From: Mermis nigrescens | Lineage: Eukaryota > Nematoda > Enoplea > Mermithida > Mermithidae | Assembly: GCA_036768485.1 (NCBI GenBank) | Contig: JAVLUZ010000340.1 | Coordinates: forward strand, 5,391,886 to 5,455,885 | Direction of reading: 5' to 3' | DNA length: 64,000 nt | In this document: positions 49,866 to 60,299 of the stretch, one piece after another | Position numbering within the stretch: position 1 is the first letter of the stretch | Layout of the letters: each line of letters opens with the position of its first letter | The notes under the pieces: generated by a model | What the model was told of the DNA's origin: nothing | Seen by the model: only the letters and a program-made list of their open reading frames with translations | Databases searched by the model: none | Position numbers and translations under genes: made by a program

Positions 49866-50190
49866 AGTTTTTTACTCCTATGCTTAAGTATGGGGTGGCA
49901 GTTTTTTTGAGGGACCATGGCAGTTTTTTGGGCCGCTTCCACGTACTTTGTACCGGTGATGGCAATTTTCTCAAGAATTGTGGCAATTTTAAAATTTTGA
50001 TTTGGCAAAACTAAACGAGTCTAAATCAAGATTGTCCGCAGCGTTGCCAGGTTGGCAGTTTTCCTTTCATTTTGGCAGTTTCTTGATTTTTTTGAAGTTT
50101 TTCATTTCTATGCTTAACCGCAGGGTGTCACTTTTTGAGGGGTCCGTGGCAGTTTTTTCGGGCCGCTTCCATATAATTTGTAAAGCCTTA
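49866..50190 (+). repeat. Diverged direct repeat, about 229-bp period
   Basis: CTATGCTTAA, GGCAGTTTTTT and 'GGGCCGCTTCCA' recur at 49880/50110, 49918/50147 and 49930/50160. Related GGCAGTTTT sequence also occurs at 53840-53930. Confidence 0.65.
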
Positions 50191-50490
50191 TTTCATCGAA
50201 ATTGTCAACAATAACAGCTATAAAATTACATTTAAACGCAATAAAAGGGCAAAAGTGGCTAAAAATAAAGTACCTATATAGACACTCAATATTTAGGCAT
50301 GCACCTATGTACTTTCCTGTAGGTACGTACATATTCTCGAAGCATTTTATTTCTACTACAGTAAAACAATTCCCCAGAATGGGCACTGATTATTGGCCAA
50401 TGTTGGCCCCGAATTCTTCGTTAAAGGCCAATATTGGCCAATAACGCGTGCATTAGGGGCCAATTTTTGCAAGATTTAAAATTATTAAAA

Positions 50491-50568
50491 AGCTACACAT
50501 CCGTGGGTTTCGAACCCCGTACTTTCGTGTTGGTAAACTCACGCGCGCATACTGCGCCATTAGCGAAA
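50491..50568 (-). ncRNA. tRNA-like sequence inside the family M element
   Basis: Minus strand: TGGCGCAGTATGCG (A box) and GGGGTTCGAAACCC (B box) at tRNA spacing. The acceptor and T stems do not pair fully, so it is likelier a tRNA pseudogene or tRNA-derived head than a functional gene. Confidence 0.5.
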
Positions 50569-50816
50569 TTGTGATCAGATATTCTGAAGAATGATACTAA
50601 TGCTATCTGTTATATACAGTACCTATACGCAGTTGCTATTTTTTGTTTGAAAGAGATTGCTTATGCTATCTTTTATGCCTAAGTAGTTTGAATTGTATGG
50701 TAGGTATTTCTAATTGTCGTTGGTTTGCCTTGCGTATTGCAAAATCCTACATATGTACCTACATAAATATCCATATGTACGTACATGTGTGCATAAATAT
50801 TCTAATGCCATGTCAG

Positions 50817-51069
50817 CATACGTGGGCAGCAAGAAAATTCTGGGGGTGCATGATTTTTTAAAGGTCAAAAAATGGCCTTAAAATGGTGGTATGGCGATAA
50901 AACACCATTTTTCGACGTTTCTCATCAAGCACTATCCATTGGAATCAAAAAATTTCGAAAAAAACGGAAAAAATTTTCAAAAATTGAATTCTGGGGGAAG
51001 GTATTTTGATTTCTGGGGAGTATTTTGGTTTCTGGGGGTGCATACCCCCAACCCCCACGCCCAGGTGTG
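50817..51069 (+). mobile_element. Small hAT-type element, family B
   Basis: CATACGTGGGCAGC to CACGCCCAGGTGTG, flanked by identical CATGTCAG (50809-50816, 51070-51077). Confidence 0.92.
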
Positions 51070-51161
51070 CATGTCAGTATGCGATTCCAAATAGCTAGGT
51101 AGAGGTTACCTACCTATGTAGCAGGACAATAGGTACCTACGAATAAAGGTACCTACGCAAC

Positions 51162-51400
51162 TATAGTGTTTCATTTGATCGAGGGTTTTTGAAAAGTTTA
51201 AAGTGGCTACAAAAGTGTTTTATACTAATGCGACAGCAAATAGGTATATTCTACAGAATATCGAGTTGCATTATGATCTTTGATACTGCTAAGAGGCACG
51301 ACTGCATCATGTAGGTATGTACTTATAGGTCACTTTAGTGGCCTGGTTTATGCGGACTAAATTCAGCGGAAAAGCTTTCCAATAAACGAAACAGACTATA
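51162..51400. mobile_element. Short family K-type element
   Basis: TATAGTGTTTCATTTGATCGAG at the left and TAAACGAAACAGACTATA at the right are inverted. The interior differs from the two larger copies. Confidence 0.7.
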
Positions 51401-51645
51401 CTTAATTCTGGTCATACAGATTCGGCGTATGATATCTTACGCTTTACAGTAGGTTGAAATTCTCTTAAACATTTAGTACTTGAATGTAAATGGTATTTTT
51501 TCAGCAGGTTCTAATTTTTCTACATAATATGTTTATCCTTATTTACTGTATTTTTATTAATATTGGCCCCTAATGCACGCGTTATTGGCCAATATTGGCC
51601 TTTAACGAAAAATTCGGGGCCAACATTGGCCAATAATCAGTGCCT

Positions 51646-51822
51646 CCAGAGCAGGGACAAGAACAGCAACAGCTTCTTAATATCTATCACGTAGGACCAG
51701 AGCTTATGCTGGCCCATCAAAATGCGCTAACGGGCGACTGGGCAGCTATTGAAGCAGCTACCCATGCAGCGCAAAAAACATTCCCCAGTGAGGAAGCAAA
51801 TCTGCCAGACCATTTCAAATAA
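51646..51822 (+). CDS. Unidentified short coding-like segment beside a TIR element
   Basis: The frame reads PPEQGQEQQQLLNIYHVGPE, then LMLAHQNALTGDWAAIEAAT, and ends PSEEANLPDHFK followed by TAA. It begins exactly where the large TIR element at 50382-51644 ends, with a possible AATCAG acceptor formed by the element tip. Composition and codon choice look coding. It may be a terminal exon of an unknown gene or a remnant of a retroelement; there is no polymerase or other diagnostic motif. Immediately downstream is a 59-bp tandem repeat. Confidence 0.3.
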   Translation, partial: PEQGQEQQQLLNIYHVGPELMLAHQNALTGDWAAIEAATHAAQKTFPSEEANLPDHFK

Positions 51823-51902
51823 AAGTGCCTTCTAAAACCATCTACTACAGGTTGAAATGCGAGCGAAGCGCCAGCTCCCCATATCCAATATGCATTCAGC
51901 TT

Positions 51903-52238
51903 GACTGCATATAATATCACATTGCATGCTATATTGCCTGCAGTCTAGGCCGCTGGTTTTTGACTGCATAGAATATCACATTGTGTGCTATATTGCCTGC
52001 AGTCTAGGCCGCTGGTTTTTGACTGCATATAATTTTACATTGTGTGCTAGATTGCCTGCAGTCTAGGCCGCTGGTTTTTGACAGCATATAATATCACATT
52101 GTGTGATGCTGCCTGCAGTCTAGGCCGCTGGTTTTTGACTGCATATAATTTTACGTTGTGTGCTATATTGCCTGCAGTCTAGGCCGTTGGTTTTTGACTG
52201 CATATAATTTTACATTGTGTGCTATATTGCCTGTAGTT
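51903..52238 (+). repeat. 59-bp tandem repeat, about 5.7 units
   Basis: Units start at 51903, 51962, 52021, 52080, 52137 and 52196: GACTGCATATAAT, CACATTGTGTGCTATATTG, CCTGCAGTCTAGGCCGCTGG, then T5. The fourth unit is 57 bp. Units are nearly identical, so the array is recent. Confidence 0.95.
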
Positions 52239-52575
52239 GACTGCAAATATTACTGCCTTAAAAATTTTCAAACAAAAATTTTTCTGTTTCGGCGCAACAA
52301 AAGTTCTTTTTTCGTAATCAGCGACCTTGAAAATGTCAGATAAATATGTTTTTATCCCAAATTCGGAACATTTCGGTAAACTGTAAAATAACCTACTTTT
52401 CCATATACTTTGTGGAGTTTTTGAAGAATATGGTGTGAACCGATTTTGCGCCATTCCGGCAGAACTGCCATACAATTGCCAAAAACGATACTTTATGTCA
52501 CTAAAAGACGCGGAAAAAATAATAAACCAAATCCATACAAAACTCACAGAGTTACGGTACTTCAAACATCATACT

Positions 52576-52831
52576 CACATGGGCGTGGGGGGTTTGGGAG
52601 GTATGCACCCCCAGAAGTTGAAATACCCCCAGAAATCAAAATACCCCCCAGAAAAAATTTTTTTTGCTTTTTTAGCAATTTTTTGATGCCATTGAATAGA
52701 GCTTGATGAGAAACGTCGAAAAATGGTGTTTTTTCGCCATACCACCATTTTTAAGGCCATTTTGACCATTAAAAATTTTTCACCCCCCAGAAATTTTTTC
52801 ACCCCCAGAACTTTGGTGCTGCCTACCTATG
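52576..52831 (-). mobile_element. Small hAT-type element, family B
   Basis: Minus-orientation copy, CACATGGGCGTGGGGGG to GGTGCTGCCTACCTATG, flanked by identical ATCATACT (52568-52575, 52832-52839). Confidence 0.92.
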
Positions 52832-53175
52832 ATCATACTACGACATTCACCATTTTGAGCCACTTTTAGGAATTTTTGCAATTCATCAAAAGTTTCCAAT
52901 TTTTACTATAAACATATTTTCCACCATTTTCAAGGTCGCAGATTACAAAAAATTAAGTTATACTGCGCGGAAACCAAGATTGAAGAAAAATTTTTTGTAA
53001 TTTTTTGCACAAATTTTCAAGAACTTTTTTTAAATTTTACTATTTTTAGCTTTTTTTACATCCATTTGAAGATTTCTACTTGAATACAATTCAAACAGCA
53101 TTTTTGGATTATCTCAAAGTTCCATCCATTTGAAGATTCAAACAGTGGAATGCAGAATAACATGTACCCAATTTA

Positions 53176-53262
53176 GGTCGACCTAAGCATCTATACATCG
53201 ACCTGAGCATCTACACATCGACCTAAGCATCTATACATCGGCCTAAGCATCTATACCTTGAT
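53176..53262 (+). repeat. 20-bp tandem repeat, about four units
   Basis: CGACCTAAGCATCTATACAT and close variants repeat head to tail, then decay into CGACCTCGACCTAAGC. A short GCCTAA run follows at 53313-53333. Confidence 0.85.
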
Positions 53263-53978
53263 ATAAGCTGGAGCGACCTCGACCTAAGCTGCCAAAATCG
53301 CCTTCTCAGATACACTAAGCCTAAGCCTAAGCGTCATTTAAGCAGAAACTCGAATTTTTACATATCTTATCAAGTAAAATGACAGAAAAAAACATGCGAA
53401 AAAATTGTTTTTTCAAATTTAAAAATTTTAAAACAAAAATTTTTTTCCGCGCAATAAAAGTCATTTTTTCGTAATCAGCGACCTTGAAAATGTCAGTTAA
53501 ATATGTTTTTAGCTCAAATTCGGAACATTTTTGGTAAACTGTCAAATGATCCGGAAGTAACTTGTTCAATCGTTTTTGCTCACATCGCCACAGACTTTTC
53601 CTGAAACCCTACTTTTTGAAGCACCTCAGATTCACATTTATATTCTCGCTTACATTGCCTGCCATCTGAGTGCATTTATGACAAAGTAAAGTACCATAAC
53701 TCTATCTTCACCAATATTGGTCCGTTTTCCATGAAATTTTTTTCCGCACTTTCTTTTTGCATATCCTACTCATTTCAACCAATGTCGTTCCTTTCCACAT
53801 GCATCTGCAGTTTTTCGTTCACACATAAAGTAAAGTTTAGCCTACTTTGTACAGGGGATGGTAGTTTTTCTCAGGAATTGTGGCAGTTTTGAAAATTTTG
53901 ACCTGTCAACACTGCTTGCCATGCCAGCCAACTTCGTCGAAAAGTGGCGGGAATTCTTATCTAATATGGTTTTGTCTC

Positions 53979-54209
53979 CGATTCTCCTAAAAATACTTTT
54001 TCTGATAGATTCAAGGACGCTGAATCCAGTAAAAAGCGTTTAGGGGCTGATGAATATTTGTGGAGATAGAGCCCTAAGAACCTTTCGATAATCACCTTTT
54101 TTGAAACTTTGAAGGGTTCTATCTCCACAAATATTCATCAGCTCCCAAAACGCTTTTTCTGGACTCAGCGTCCTCGAATCTATCAGAAAAAGTATTTTTA
54201 GGAGAATCG
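53979..54209. repeat. Hairpin, about 97-bp arms and 38-base loop
   Basis: 53979-54075 pairs with 54113-54209 almost throughout, for example ACAAATATTCATCAGC on the right against GCTGATGAATATTTGT on the left. A transcript of either strand would fold tightly. Confidence 0.85.
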
Positions 54210-54529
54210 ATGAAAAAATTTTTTTGAAAAAATTATGCAAAAAAAATTATGCAAAATCCCCATTTTTAACATATCTACATTACAGTTCTGACGTTAAAAA
54301 AGCTCGAAGCAGGTTGTACTCGATTTATCACGGTTATTGTTTTGGACTTGCTGTGCATATCAAATCGGTGACAGCTGATGGTCTAAGCCTAAGGCACAAT
54401 TGGGGCAAAATTGCGGAGCGGAGTGAAGCGGCGGAGCAATTTTGCCCACTCAGGCTAGACCATCATCTGGCACCAATGTGAATACACTTGGGTGGATTTC
54501 GTTATACTACCATTTAGGGATGTGCCAAT

Positions 54530-55578
54530 TAGAGCTGTGCCAGGGCCAGGCCCCGGCGCCGGGCCTAGGCCCCGGCCCCGGCCGGGGCCAGGCTGGCCCC
54601 GGCACCGGGGCCGGGGCCGGTGTTATAATTGATTATAATGTAGAAAATTGATAATGTTTTGAGCAGATTTACCTTCAAGCTCAATTTCAGCAACACCACA
54701 CATCCTGCTAATTCAAATCTTAATTTTATTATGTCAGGTTGGTGCAAATTTCTAGTTAATAATCAAAATTGACATATTTTGAATTGCAATTCATATAGCC
54801 GAGCTTTCCAGCTTGTTTGGTAGCAGACAGCTACGTCTATCAGAACAAATAGGATAATAAGCCTAAAAAAGTGCGAAGTAAAGCTAATTGAAAAACGCGT
54901 CCAAGTCAGAGAGTTAAATCCATACATGGGCCGCTCAAAAATTATAGGGTTCCAAAACTTTTCGAAGTCAAAAAGCGCCTGATAATATATGGTAGGGCGA
55001 AAAAACACAATTTTCTTGCGTTTCTCAATGAGAGCTATCATTAGCATCAAAAATCTCAGAACACAAAAAATTCTGAAAATCAATTTCTGGGGCGTCTAGC
55101 GGATTTTTTTGGGGGGAGAGTGTGAATTCTGGGGGTCTAGACCATAGGTGGGCAGCACCAAAATTTTGGGAGTGTGAAAAAGTTTCTGGGGGTGGTGGTG
55201 AAAAACACCATTTCCGACGTTTCTCATCGAGCACTATCCCTTGGCATCAAAAAATCGCTAAAAGAAGCAAAAAAATTTAAAAAATTGAATTCTGGGAGGG
55301 GGGTATTCCAACTACTGGAGGGATGCATACCCCTAACCCCCCACGCCCACGTCCCAAGCCTCCCAATGCCCATGTTCTGTTATATCTTGTAATCCCAACA
55401 AATAGTAACGCTTGACGCAGCATATCTACTAGCAAGAATATATATGTACATAGGTATAAGGGGTAGGGTAGGGTCGTACTATAACGCAACACAGGTTACA
55501 CGCTTACTTGGCCCGGCCAGGCCCGGGGCCTAGGCCCGGCCCGGCCCCGGCAAAAAAGGCGGCCCTGGCACAGCTCTA
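54530..55578. mobile_element. hAT-type GC-tipped element (family F) with nested family B copies
   Basis: TAGAGCTGTGCCAGGGCC and GGCCCTGGCACAGCTCTA are perfect 18-bp inverted ends, flanked by identical GTGCCAAT (54522-54529, 55579-55586). Both tips are GGCCCCGG-type palindromes. Inside, 54925-55142 and 55143-55373 are family B-like copies; the second begins CATAGGTGGGCAGCACC. Confidence 0.93.
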
Positions 55579-55594
55579 GTGCCAATACCGCTTT

Positions 55595-55765
55595 TTTGAA
55601 AATGACCCGATTCGATTCGATTCCGATTCTTTAAATCTCAGAAAAGCCAATTCCGATCTCAATGCGGATTCTGCAAATCTCAAGACAGCCGATTCCAATT
55701 CGATTTCGATTCCAAAATAACAGGAATCGGCCGATCATGATTCCGGTTCCGATTCTTGCGACAAA
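55595..55765. repeat. GATTCCGATTC-rich block, possible hAT element left end
   Basis: Multiple CGATTCGATTCC and CCGATTCC words. A similar block lies at 58035-58215 in inverse sense. Together with the transposase remnant between them they may be the ends of one hAT element beginning TAGGGATGTGCC at 54516. Confidence 0.6.
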
Positions 55766-55790
55766 CATGTTAAATATATAGGTAGCTAAT

Positions 55791-56433
55791 CAGTGTTTTT
55801 TTGTACAAGGTCCGTTTTTACATGTACAGAGATGGTCCCCAAAAGTCTTTTTACATTTGTACCTGCATATTTTTGTGTATTGTAATATAGTACAGTAGCG
55901 ATTTTAAAGTGGTTAAACAAACTTTTCGATCTTTGGTAGTGTATTTTAGATAATTTCTGGTTTCTGACGACAAAAGTTACTGAAAATTTGCAAATTCTGC
56001 CATTTTGAAGATATGTAGGACTAACAATTACTCATTTAGGCGTGAAGCTGCCGAAATTCTAGCGAATTTTACACCTTTTTACAGTTTTTGTCTGCCCAAA
56101 AATCTTTGTAAATTTTGTACACATAAATTTTTGTCACTACTATATGGTACAGTAGCGATTTTAGGAAGGAAAAACAGACTTGTTCTACTTTTAATAGTGT
56201 GTTTTAGCTAATTTTTGGGTCTCTTAGGGCAAAAATCACTAAGAATCGTCTTAAAACGGCGCGAAGTGCCGAAAAATTTGACATTCTTCCTTCTGAAATG
56301 CAATTTCTGCCATTGCGAATTTCAGACCTTTTTTGCGATTTTTGTCTTCCCAAAAATCTGTTCATGTACAAATGTGGTCGCGAAAAGTCTTTGTACATCA
56401 GGTTAAATCTTTGCCGAGTACAAAAAAACACTG
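55791..56433 (+). mobile_element. hAT-type element, family C, long copy
   Basis: CAGTGTTTTTTTGTAC and GTACAAAAAAACACTG are perfect 16-bp inverted ends. Flanks TAGCTAAT and CAGCTAAT differ by one base. The interior is partly duplicated (two TTGTACA...ACATAAATTTTTGT blocks), explaining its 643-bp length. Confidence 0.9.
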
Positions 56434-56623
56434 CAGCTAATCCGTTTATTTATTCACTGTTCATGTAAAAGCGTATCGTTTGATCTAAGCAAGGTATAAT
56501 CTAAGTTTCAAGGCAAAACATTTACCTACACTGTATCAGGTTGCTAAACTTTTAAGGAAATCGAATCGTACTTCCACTCGAAGCGTCTCTCTCACGAGCA
56601 AGACCCGTTGAAATGGTGGAAAG

Positions 56624-57640
56624 CAGTGGTGTATCTAGGATTTCCTAAGGGAGGGCGGTATCCCAACTTTTCCAAAAACAGTCAAAAATAGGTCCAAAAA
56701 TTTGCCCGTAACGCGCGAAATAGCATTTTCTCGATGTTTTACATTGTATACTTCTATATAAAATCACTTTTGACGCAATATTTTTCTGAAAAATTTTAAA
56801 AATTTTATACAATTTTGTGCAAAAAAATCATTAAATTTTTTTGACTTCAACAAAAATCTGGCGCAAAGCGCAGAAAAATTCGTGAAATGAAGGCGGATAG
56901 ACGTCTATAAGCATGATTTACTGCTTGATTTACTGTATTTATAGCATTTGATGCGAAAAATCGAAATTTTCAATTGAAAAGGGTAGAAAACTATGCAAAA
57001 ATAGCTGTTTCTGCCGTTACAATTGTTTCGAAACCTACAAATGGCTTCCAGGCAGTATTTTTTGTACAATGTCCTTTTGCACATGTAAAAAGATGGTCCC
57101 TAAAAGTCTTTGTACATTTTGTACACACAAATTTTTGGGTACTATGATATAGTACAATAACGACTTTAGGGAGGTAAAAACAGAGTTGATCGAGCTTTGG
57201 TAGTGTATTTTGGCTAATTCCTGCTTTTATGAGGGCAAAAATCATCAAGAATCGTCTTAAAACGGCGCGAAGCGCCGAAAAATTGTCATTTTTCCTTTCA
57301 AAATGCGATTTCTGCTATTATAGGACACACAATTACTCTTTTCGGCGCAAAGCGCCGAAAATTTTGCAAATTTAAGACCTTTTTTGCAGTTTTTGTCTTC
57401 CCAAAAATCTTTGTGCATGTACAGATATGGTCCAAAACAGTTTTTGCACATCAGGAAAAATGTTTGCCAAATACAATGAAACCGTACTTCCAGGTCGCCA
57501 AGAAAGTCGCCGAAAAAATTTGAGAAATTATGGTCACTGACGGCCAAAAATCATTGCAAGTTGCATATCCATTCTTTATCTCGCCAAATATATTTGGCCA
57601 ATTAGAGGCGGCTGCCCCCGCCCACTTAAATCCGCCCCTG
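56624..57640. mobile_element. Family D-type element inserted in the hAT transposase remnant
   Basis: CAGTGGTGTATCTAGGATTT to TTAAATCCGCCCCTG; flanks GTGGAAAG (56616-56623) and GTGGGAAG (57641-57648) lie inside the transposase reading frame just after its WWK motif. Contains a family C element at 57052-57485. Confidence 0.85.
57052..57485 (+). mobile_element. Small hAT-type element, family C, nested
   Basis: GCAGTATTTTTTGTAC to AATACAATGAAACCGT, flanked by GCTTCCAG and ACTTCCAG (one mismatch). Carries GGCGCGAAGCGCC and GGCGCAAAGCGCC hairpins. Confidence 0.85.
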
Positions 57641-58034
57641 GTGGGAAGAGTAGCGATCAACCTATCTGCTAATGTCGACTTTAGCAAGAAAATATTTGGC
57701 AGCCCCAGCTACGGCGTCCCATTTGAGCAATTGTTTAGTGGCGCTAGAATAATATACGATCCGCTAAAAAACAGATTACAAGGCAAAAAGGCTGAAAAAC
57801 TATTATTTCTAAAATATAATCTGCCCGAAATTAAATTTCAGTATTAGACACTAGTATGCATGTGACGTTCAGATGAATAAAAACTTGACCAGTACCCTGC
57901 GCGATCTGTTTTTGTCATGTATGTGATGTAGAATTTTGGGTTACCAGTACTTTACTATAAGGGGGAAATTGTTTGTTTTACGTTTTAAAGGATAAAGTTG
58001 TATTTCCCTATTCTAATTCTGCTATAATTAAAAT

Positions 58035-58215
58035 AAAAAGGAATCGAATCGATAATTGGACCAATTTTAGCCGATTCGATACGATTCGATTCTTAAAAAC
58101 CTAGGAATGCGATTCCGATTACGATGCCGATTCTCCAAAATTTATTATCGCCGATTCCGATTCGATTGATCCCACAAAAATGACCGATTCCAACCGATTC
58201 CGATTCCGATTAATC
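58035..58215. repeat. GATTCCGATTC-rich block, possible hAT element right end
   Basis: Repeated CCGATTCGAT and CCGATTCCGATT words, closing CCGATTAATCGGAACATTCACA. Inverse partner of 55595-55765. Confidence 0.6.
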
Positions 58216-58319
58216 GGAACATTCACATAAATCTAAGCTTAAGACTAGAAAAGATCTAGAAGTTTGAAAAAATCAATATAACTGTTGCGACTATACTTTG
58301 CACAACAGCAGTTACAATT

Positions 58320-58760
58320 CCGTATAAGCAGGCCCGTATCCACGGGGATAAGGGCCTGCTTATACAAAATATTTGAATGATTTTTCTCTACTCCCCCTTT
58401 GCGTTTTTAACAAAAAATTGCAAAAAATTTTCTGCGCTTCGCGCCGAATTTTAAATTATAATTAAGGTCTATTAAGTCCCAAGCGCGCGCTTTGAAAAAT
58501 CCATTTTTTGTCTTTGCACAACTAAAGCGTATTTTACATCTTTTTATGCAGAAAATAAGATTTGTTTATAAGGGTGCGTATTGGATTCTCACCGTATTCA
58601 AGGCATCTGGGTAGCAAAATTTACATACAAATTGTGCAGCTCTAGTGATCGAAAAACGTCTTTTCCAATTCGTCCTTTGGCCCCCTTCTTGTTTTTGAAA
58701 GATTCTGGTCGTGCACCCCCTCACAAAAGAAAATCCTGGATGTTGGTCTGCTTGAGAGTA
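58320..58760. mobile_element. Degenerate element debris
   Basis: GTATAAGCAGGCCCGTATCC...GGGCCTGCTTATAC is a short hairpin at 58323-58366. GCGCTTCGCGCC at 58435 and AAAATCCTGGATG at 58730 resemble parts of families E and D. Confidence 0.45.
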
Positions 58761-58769
58761 AATCCGTTT

Positions 58770-60198
58770 TATTTTTCTTTTGATTTCTACTAAGTTGAAT
58801 AATTTTTCTATTGTGTTCTGCATAATTGTTCCTCAGTTTTTTCAATCTTTAGTTCAGTACTTATGTATTTCAGTAGGAGGCATGCGGCCTTCCAGTTTTT
58901 TGTGTAAAAATTTTTTGATGACTATCTGCAAGCTAGGTGTTTCTTTTAGAATTCAGAATGTGCGTCAAATCACTACTTTGAGGGTCTGCAAGTAACTTTT
59001 TCCTGAGCCAAGTCTTTAAATTTTTTCAGGGCCTATCAAGTTTTTTTCCAGTTTGTTTAAGAAAAATTTTTCATTAGGTATCTACATGGTGTGTTTTTGT
59101 CCAGAATTTTCGTTTTATCACTTTTTTGAGCCTCTTTAGGTAGACAACTTTTTCTATGTCGGGTCCTTCAGTTTTTTCATATTTGGACTTCAGATTTGGG
59201 GGTATAATGGTTTGCATGAGACTGGTTTTCCTTGCTGGTTGTCTTGATTTCTAAGTGTTTAAACTGCTTGTTGTCATTGAGATTGAGGCATATTTTACCC
59301 CATAAGTCACTCCCAGACATTTTTAATAGGTTGGCTCGCCTAAGGCTTTCTCTTAATTTAAAAAACCCTCAAAAACCCGCCAAACACCCTAATTTCAAAA
59401 TTTTCAAATTTGGGTTTTTTGCCAACCCTGGTAAAATACCTATTTCAATTCAGATTAGTTCAGTTCAGTTCACTTAAAAGACCAAAATTTTCCGATGTAC
59501 ATATATACATGGAATGGAACCGTTCGAAACATATTCTTGGCATCGGGTTTGTGGGTTTAATATTCGTTTGCTTAATATATGACTGATGTAAACTCATGCT
59601 GAAAGTTAATGCTTAGATAGAAGCTGTTACATTTTGTAGAACTTCCTGCTCTTTAGGCTGTCATTCTTCAATGAATTTTACCACGTTTATATAGCTACTG
59701 TTGGTACACTTTTGAAATTCGATACTTGACTCATCGACTTGCGCTTAATGATGAAAGATATGCGAGTAATATTTTTGTTTATTCAGTTTAGGAAGTAATC
59801 AGATCGTTTAAATGTAGTTTGGCATTCTAATAATTACTGATCGAGAAGATCAAAGAAATGGGAAGTACAACCGACAGACTTTCCTATTAAAAACAAGTAT
59901 TGCATGTGCATCTCGAGTTGTAAATGTGATACCCTATTCGTTTAATTAGTAGAATAGTAGCATGGCTTGCTCGGCTCGAAGAAGTTGTTTTTCTTTAATC
60001 TTGTTAACAATATCTGACCGGATTAAGTTAAATTTCAATTTTCGATGTACATATCTAGGCAAAAACGTAATCCGAAACTGAATAGACAGATGCCGTGTAG
60101 TTTTTTAATATTGCCTTTCAAGAAAACTCACTGACTCGACTGTTTTTGCTGGCTGTAAAGTAATATGTATGTATAATCCCCATTTATTTATTTTGCAG
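58770..60198. other. Mostly unassigned region before the THADA-like exon
   Basis: No exon supported. ORFs at 58780 and 59232 lack motifs. Short (CAGTT)n and TTCAGTTCAGTTCA runs occur at about 59450. Confidence 0.35.
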
Positions 60199-60297
60199 AT
60201 TCTTTTGCGCAGCAGTTTGCGCCAGAATGAACCAGCGATCGTCGAAATTTTGAATGATTTGAGAGCTTGTCTTTTCAACACGACGCTTCGGACAAAA
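60199..60297 (+). CDS. Probable upstream exon of the THADA-like gene
   Basis: A 33-codon phase-0 open block lies between a TTATTTTGCAG acceptor and a GTACAT donor and encodes ILLRSSLRQNEPAIVEILND followed by LRACLFNTTLRTK, an amphipathic helix pair of HEAT-repeat type. Phase 0 at both ends fits the phase-0 start of the exon at 62361. The link to the THADA-like gene rests on strand, phase and helical character only. Other exons may lie between the two; I could not pick any out. Confidence 0.45.
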
Positions 60298-60299
60298 GT

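Larger units (their letters stand above)
50382..51644. mobile_element. Family M element with about 80-bp terminal inverted repeats
   Basis: GGCACTGATTATTGGCC to TAGGGGCCAAT (50382-50463) is matched in reverse at 51561-51644 with only a few differences. The TIR contains TTGGCCAATGTTGGCC and GGCCAATATTGGCCAATA palindromes. Inside are a tRNA-like segment, a family B copy and a family K-type element. Flanking duplication is not convincing. Confidence 0.85.
52255..53560. repeat. Dispersed direct and inverted repeats around a family B element
   Basis: CAGCGACCTTGAAAATGTCA with TTCGGAACATTT recurs at 52320 and 53476. Its reverse complement (CATTTTCAAGGTCGCAGATT) occurs at 52925. The arrangement suggests a foldback element broken by the family B copy and later sequence. 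Confidence 0.6.
56540..57847 (+). pseudogene. hAT transposase C-terminal remnant, frameshifted and split by an insertion
   Basis: The left part ends EIESYFHSKRLSHEQDPLKWWK at 56623. After a 1017-bp insertion, coding resumes at about 57641. One frame gives STLARKYLAAPATAS; a +1 shift then gives PFEQLFSGARIIYDP and KAEKLLFLKYNLPEI, ending near 57847. DPLKWWK, the LARKYL-PAT-S motif and ERLFS-like and LLFLKYN blocks are the hAT dimerisation domain. A frameshift plus the insertion make it a pseudogene. The catalytic N-terminal region was not found. It may belong to the element whose GATTCCGATT-rich ends lie at about 55600 and 58215. It would be a relative of the enzyme that moved the small hAT elements here. 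Confidence 0.8.

Noticed and set aside
51903..52238. CRISPR array
   Set aside because: Units are contiguous 59-bp repeats without unique spacers, in a eukaryotic genome.
53313..53333. Interstitial telomere
   Set aside because: Only about three TTAGGC-type units; too short to claim more than a curiosity.
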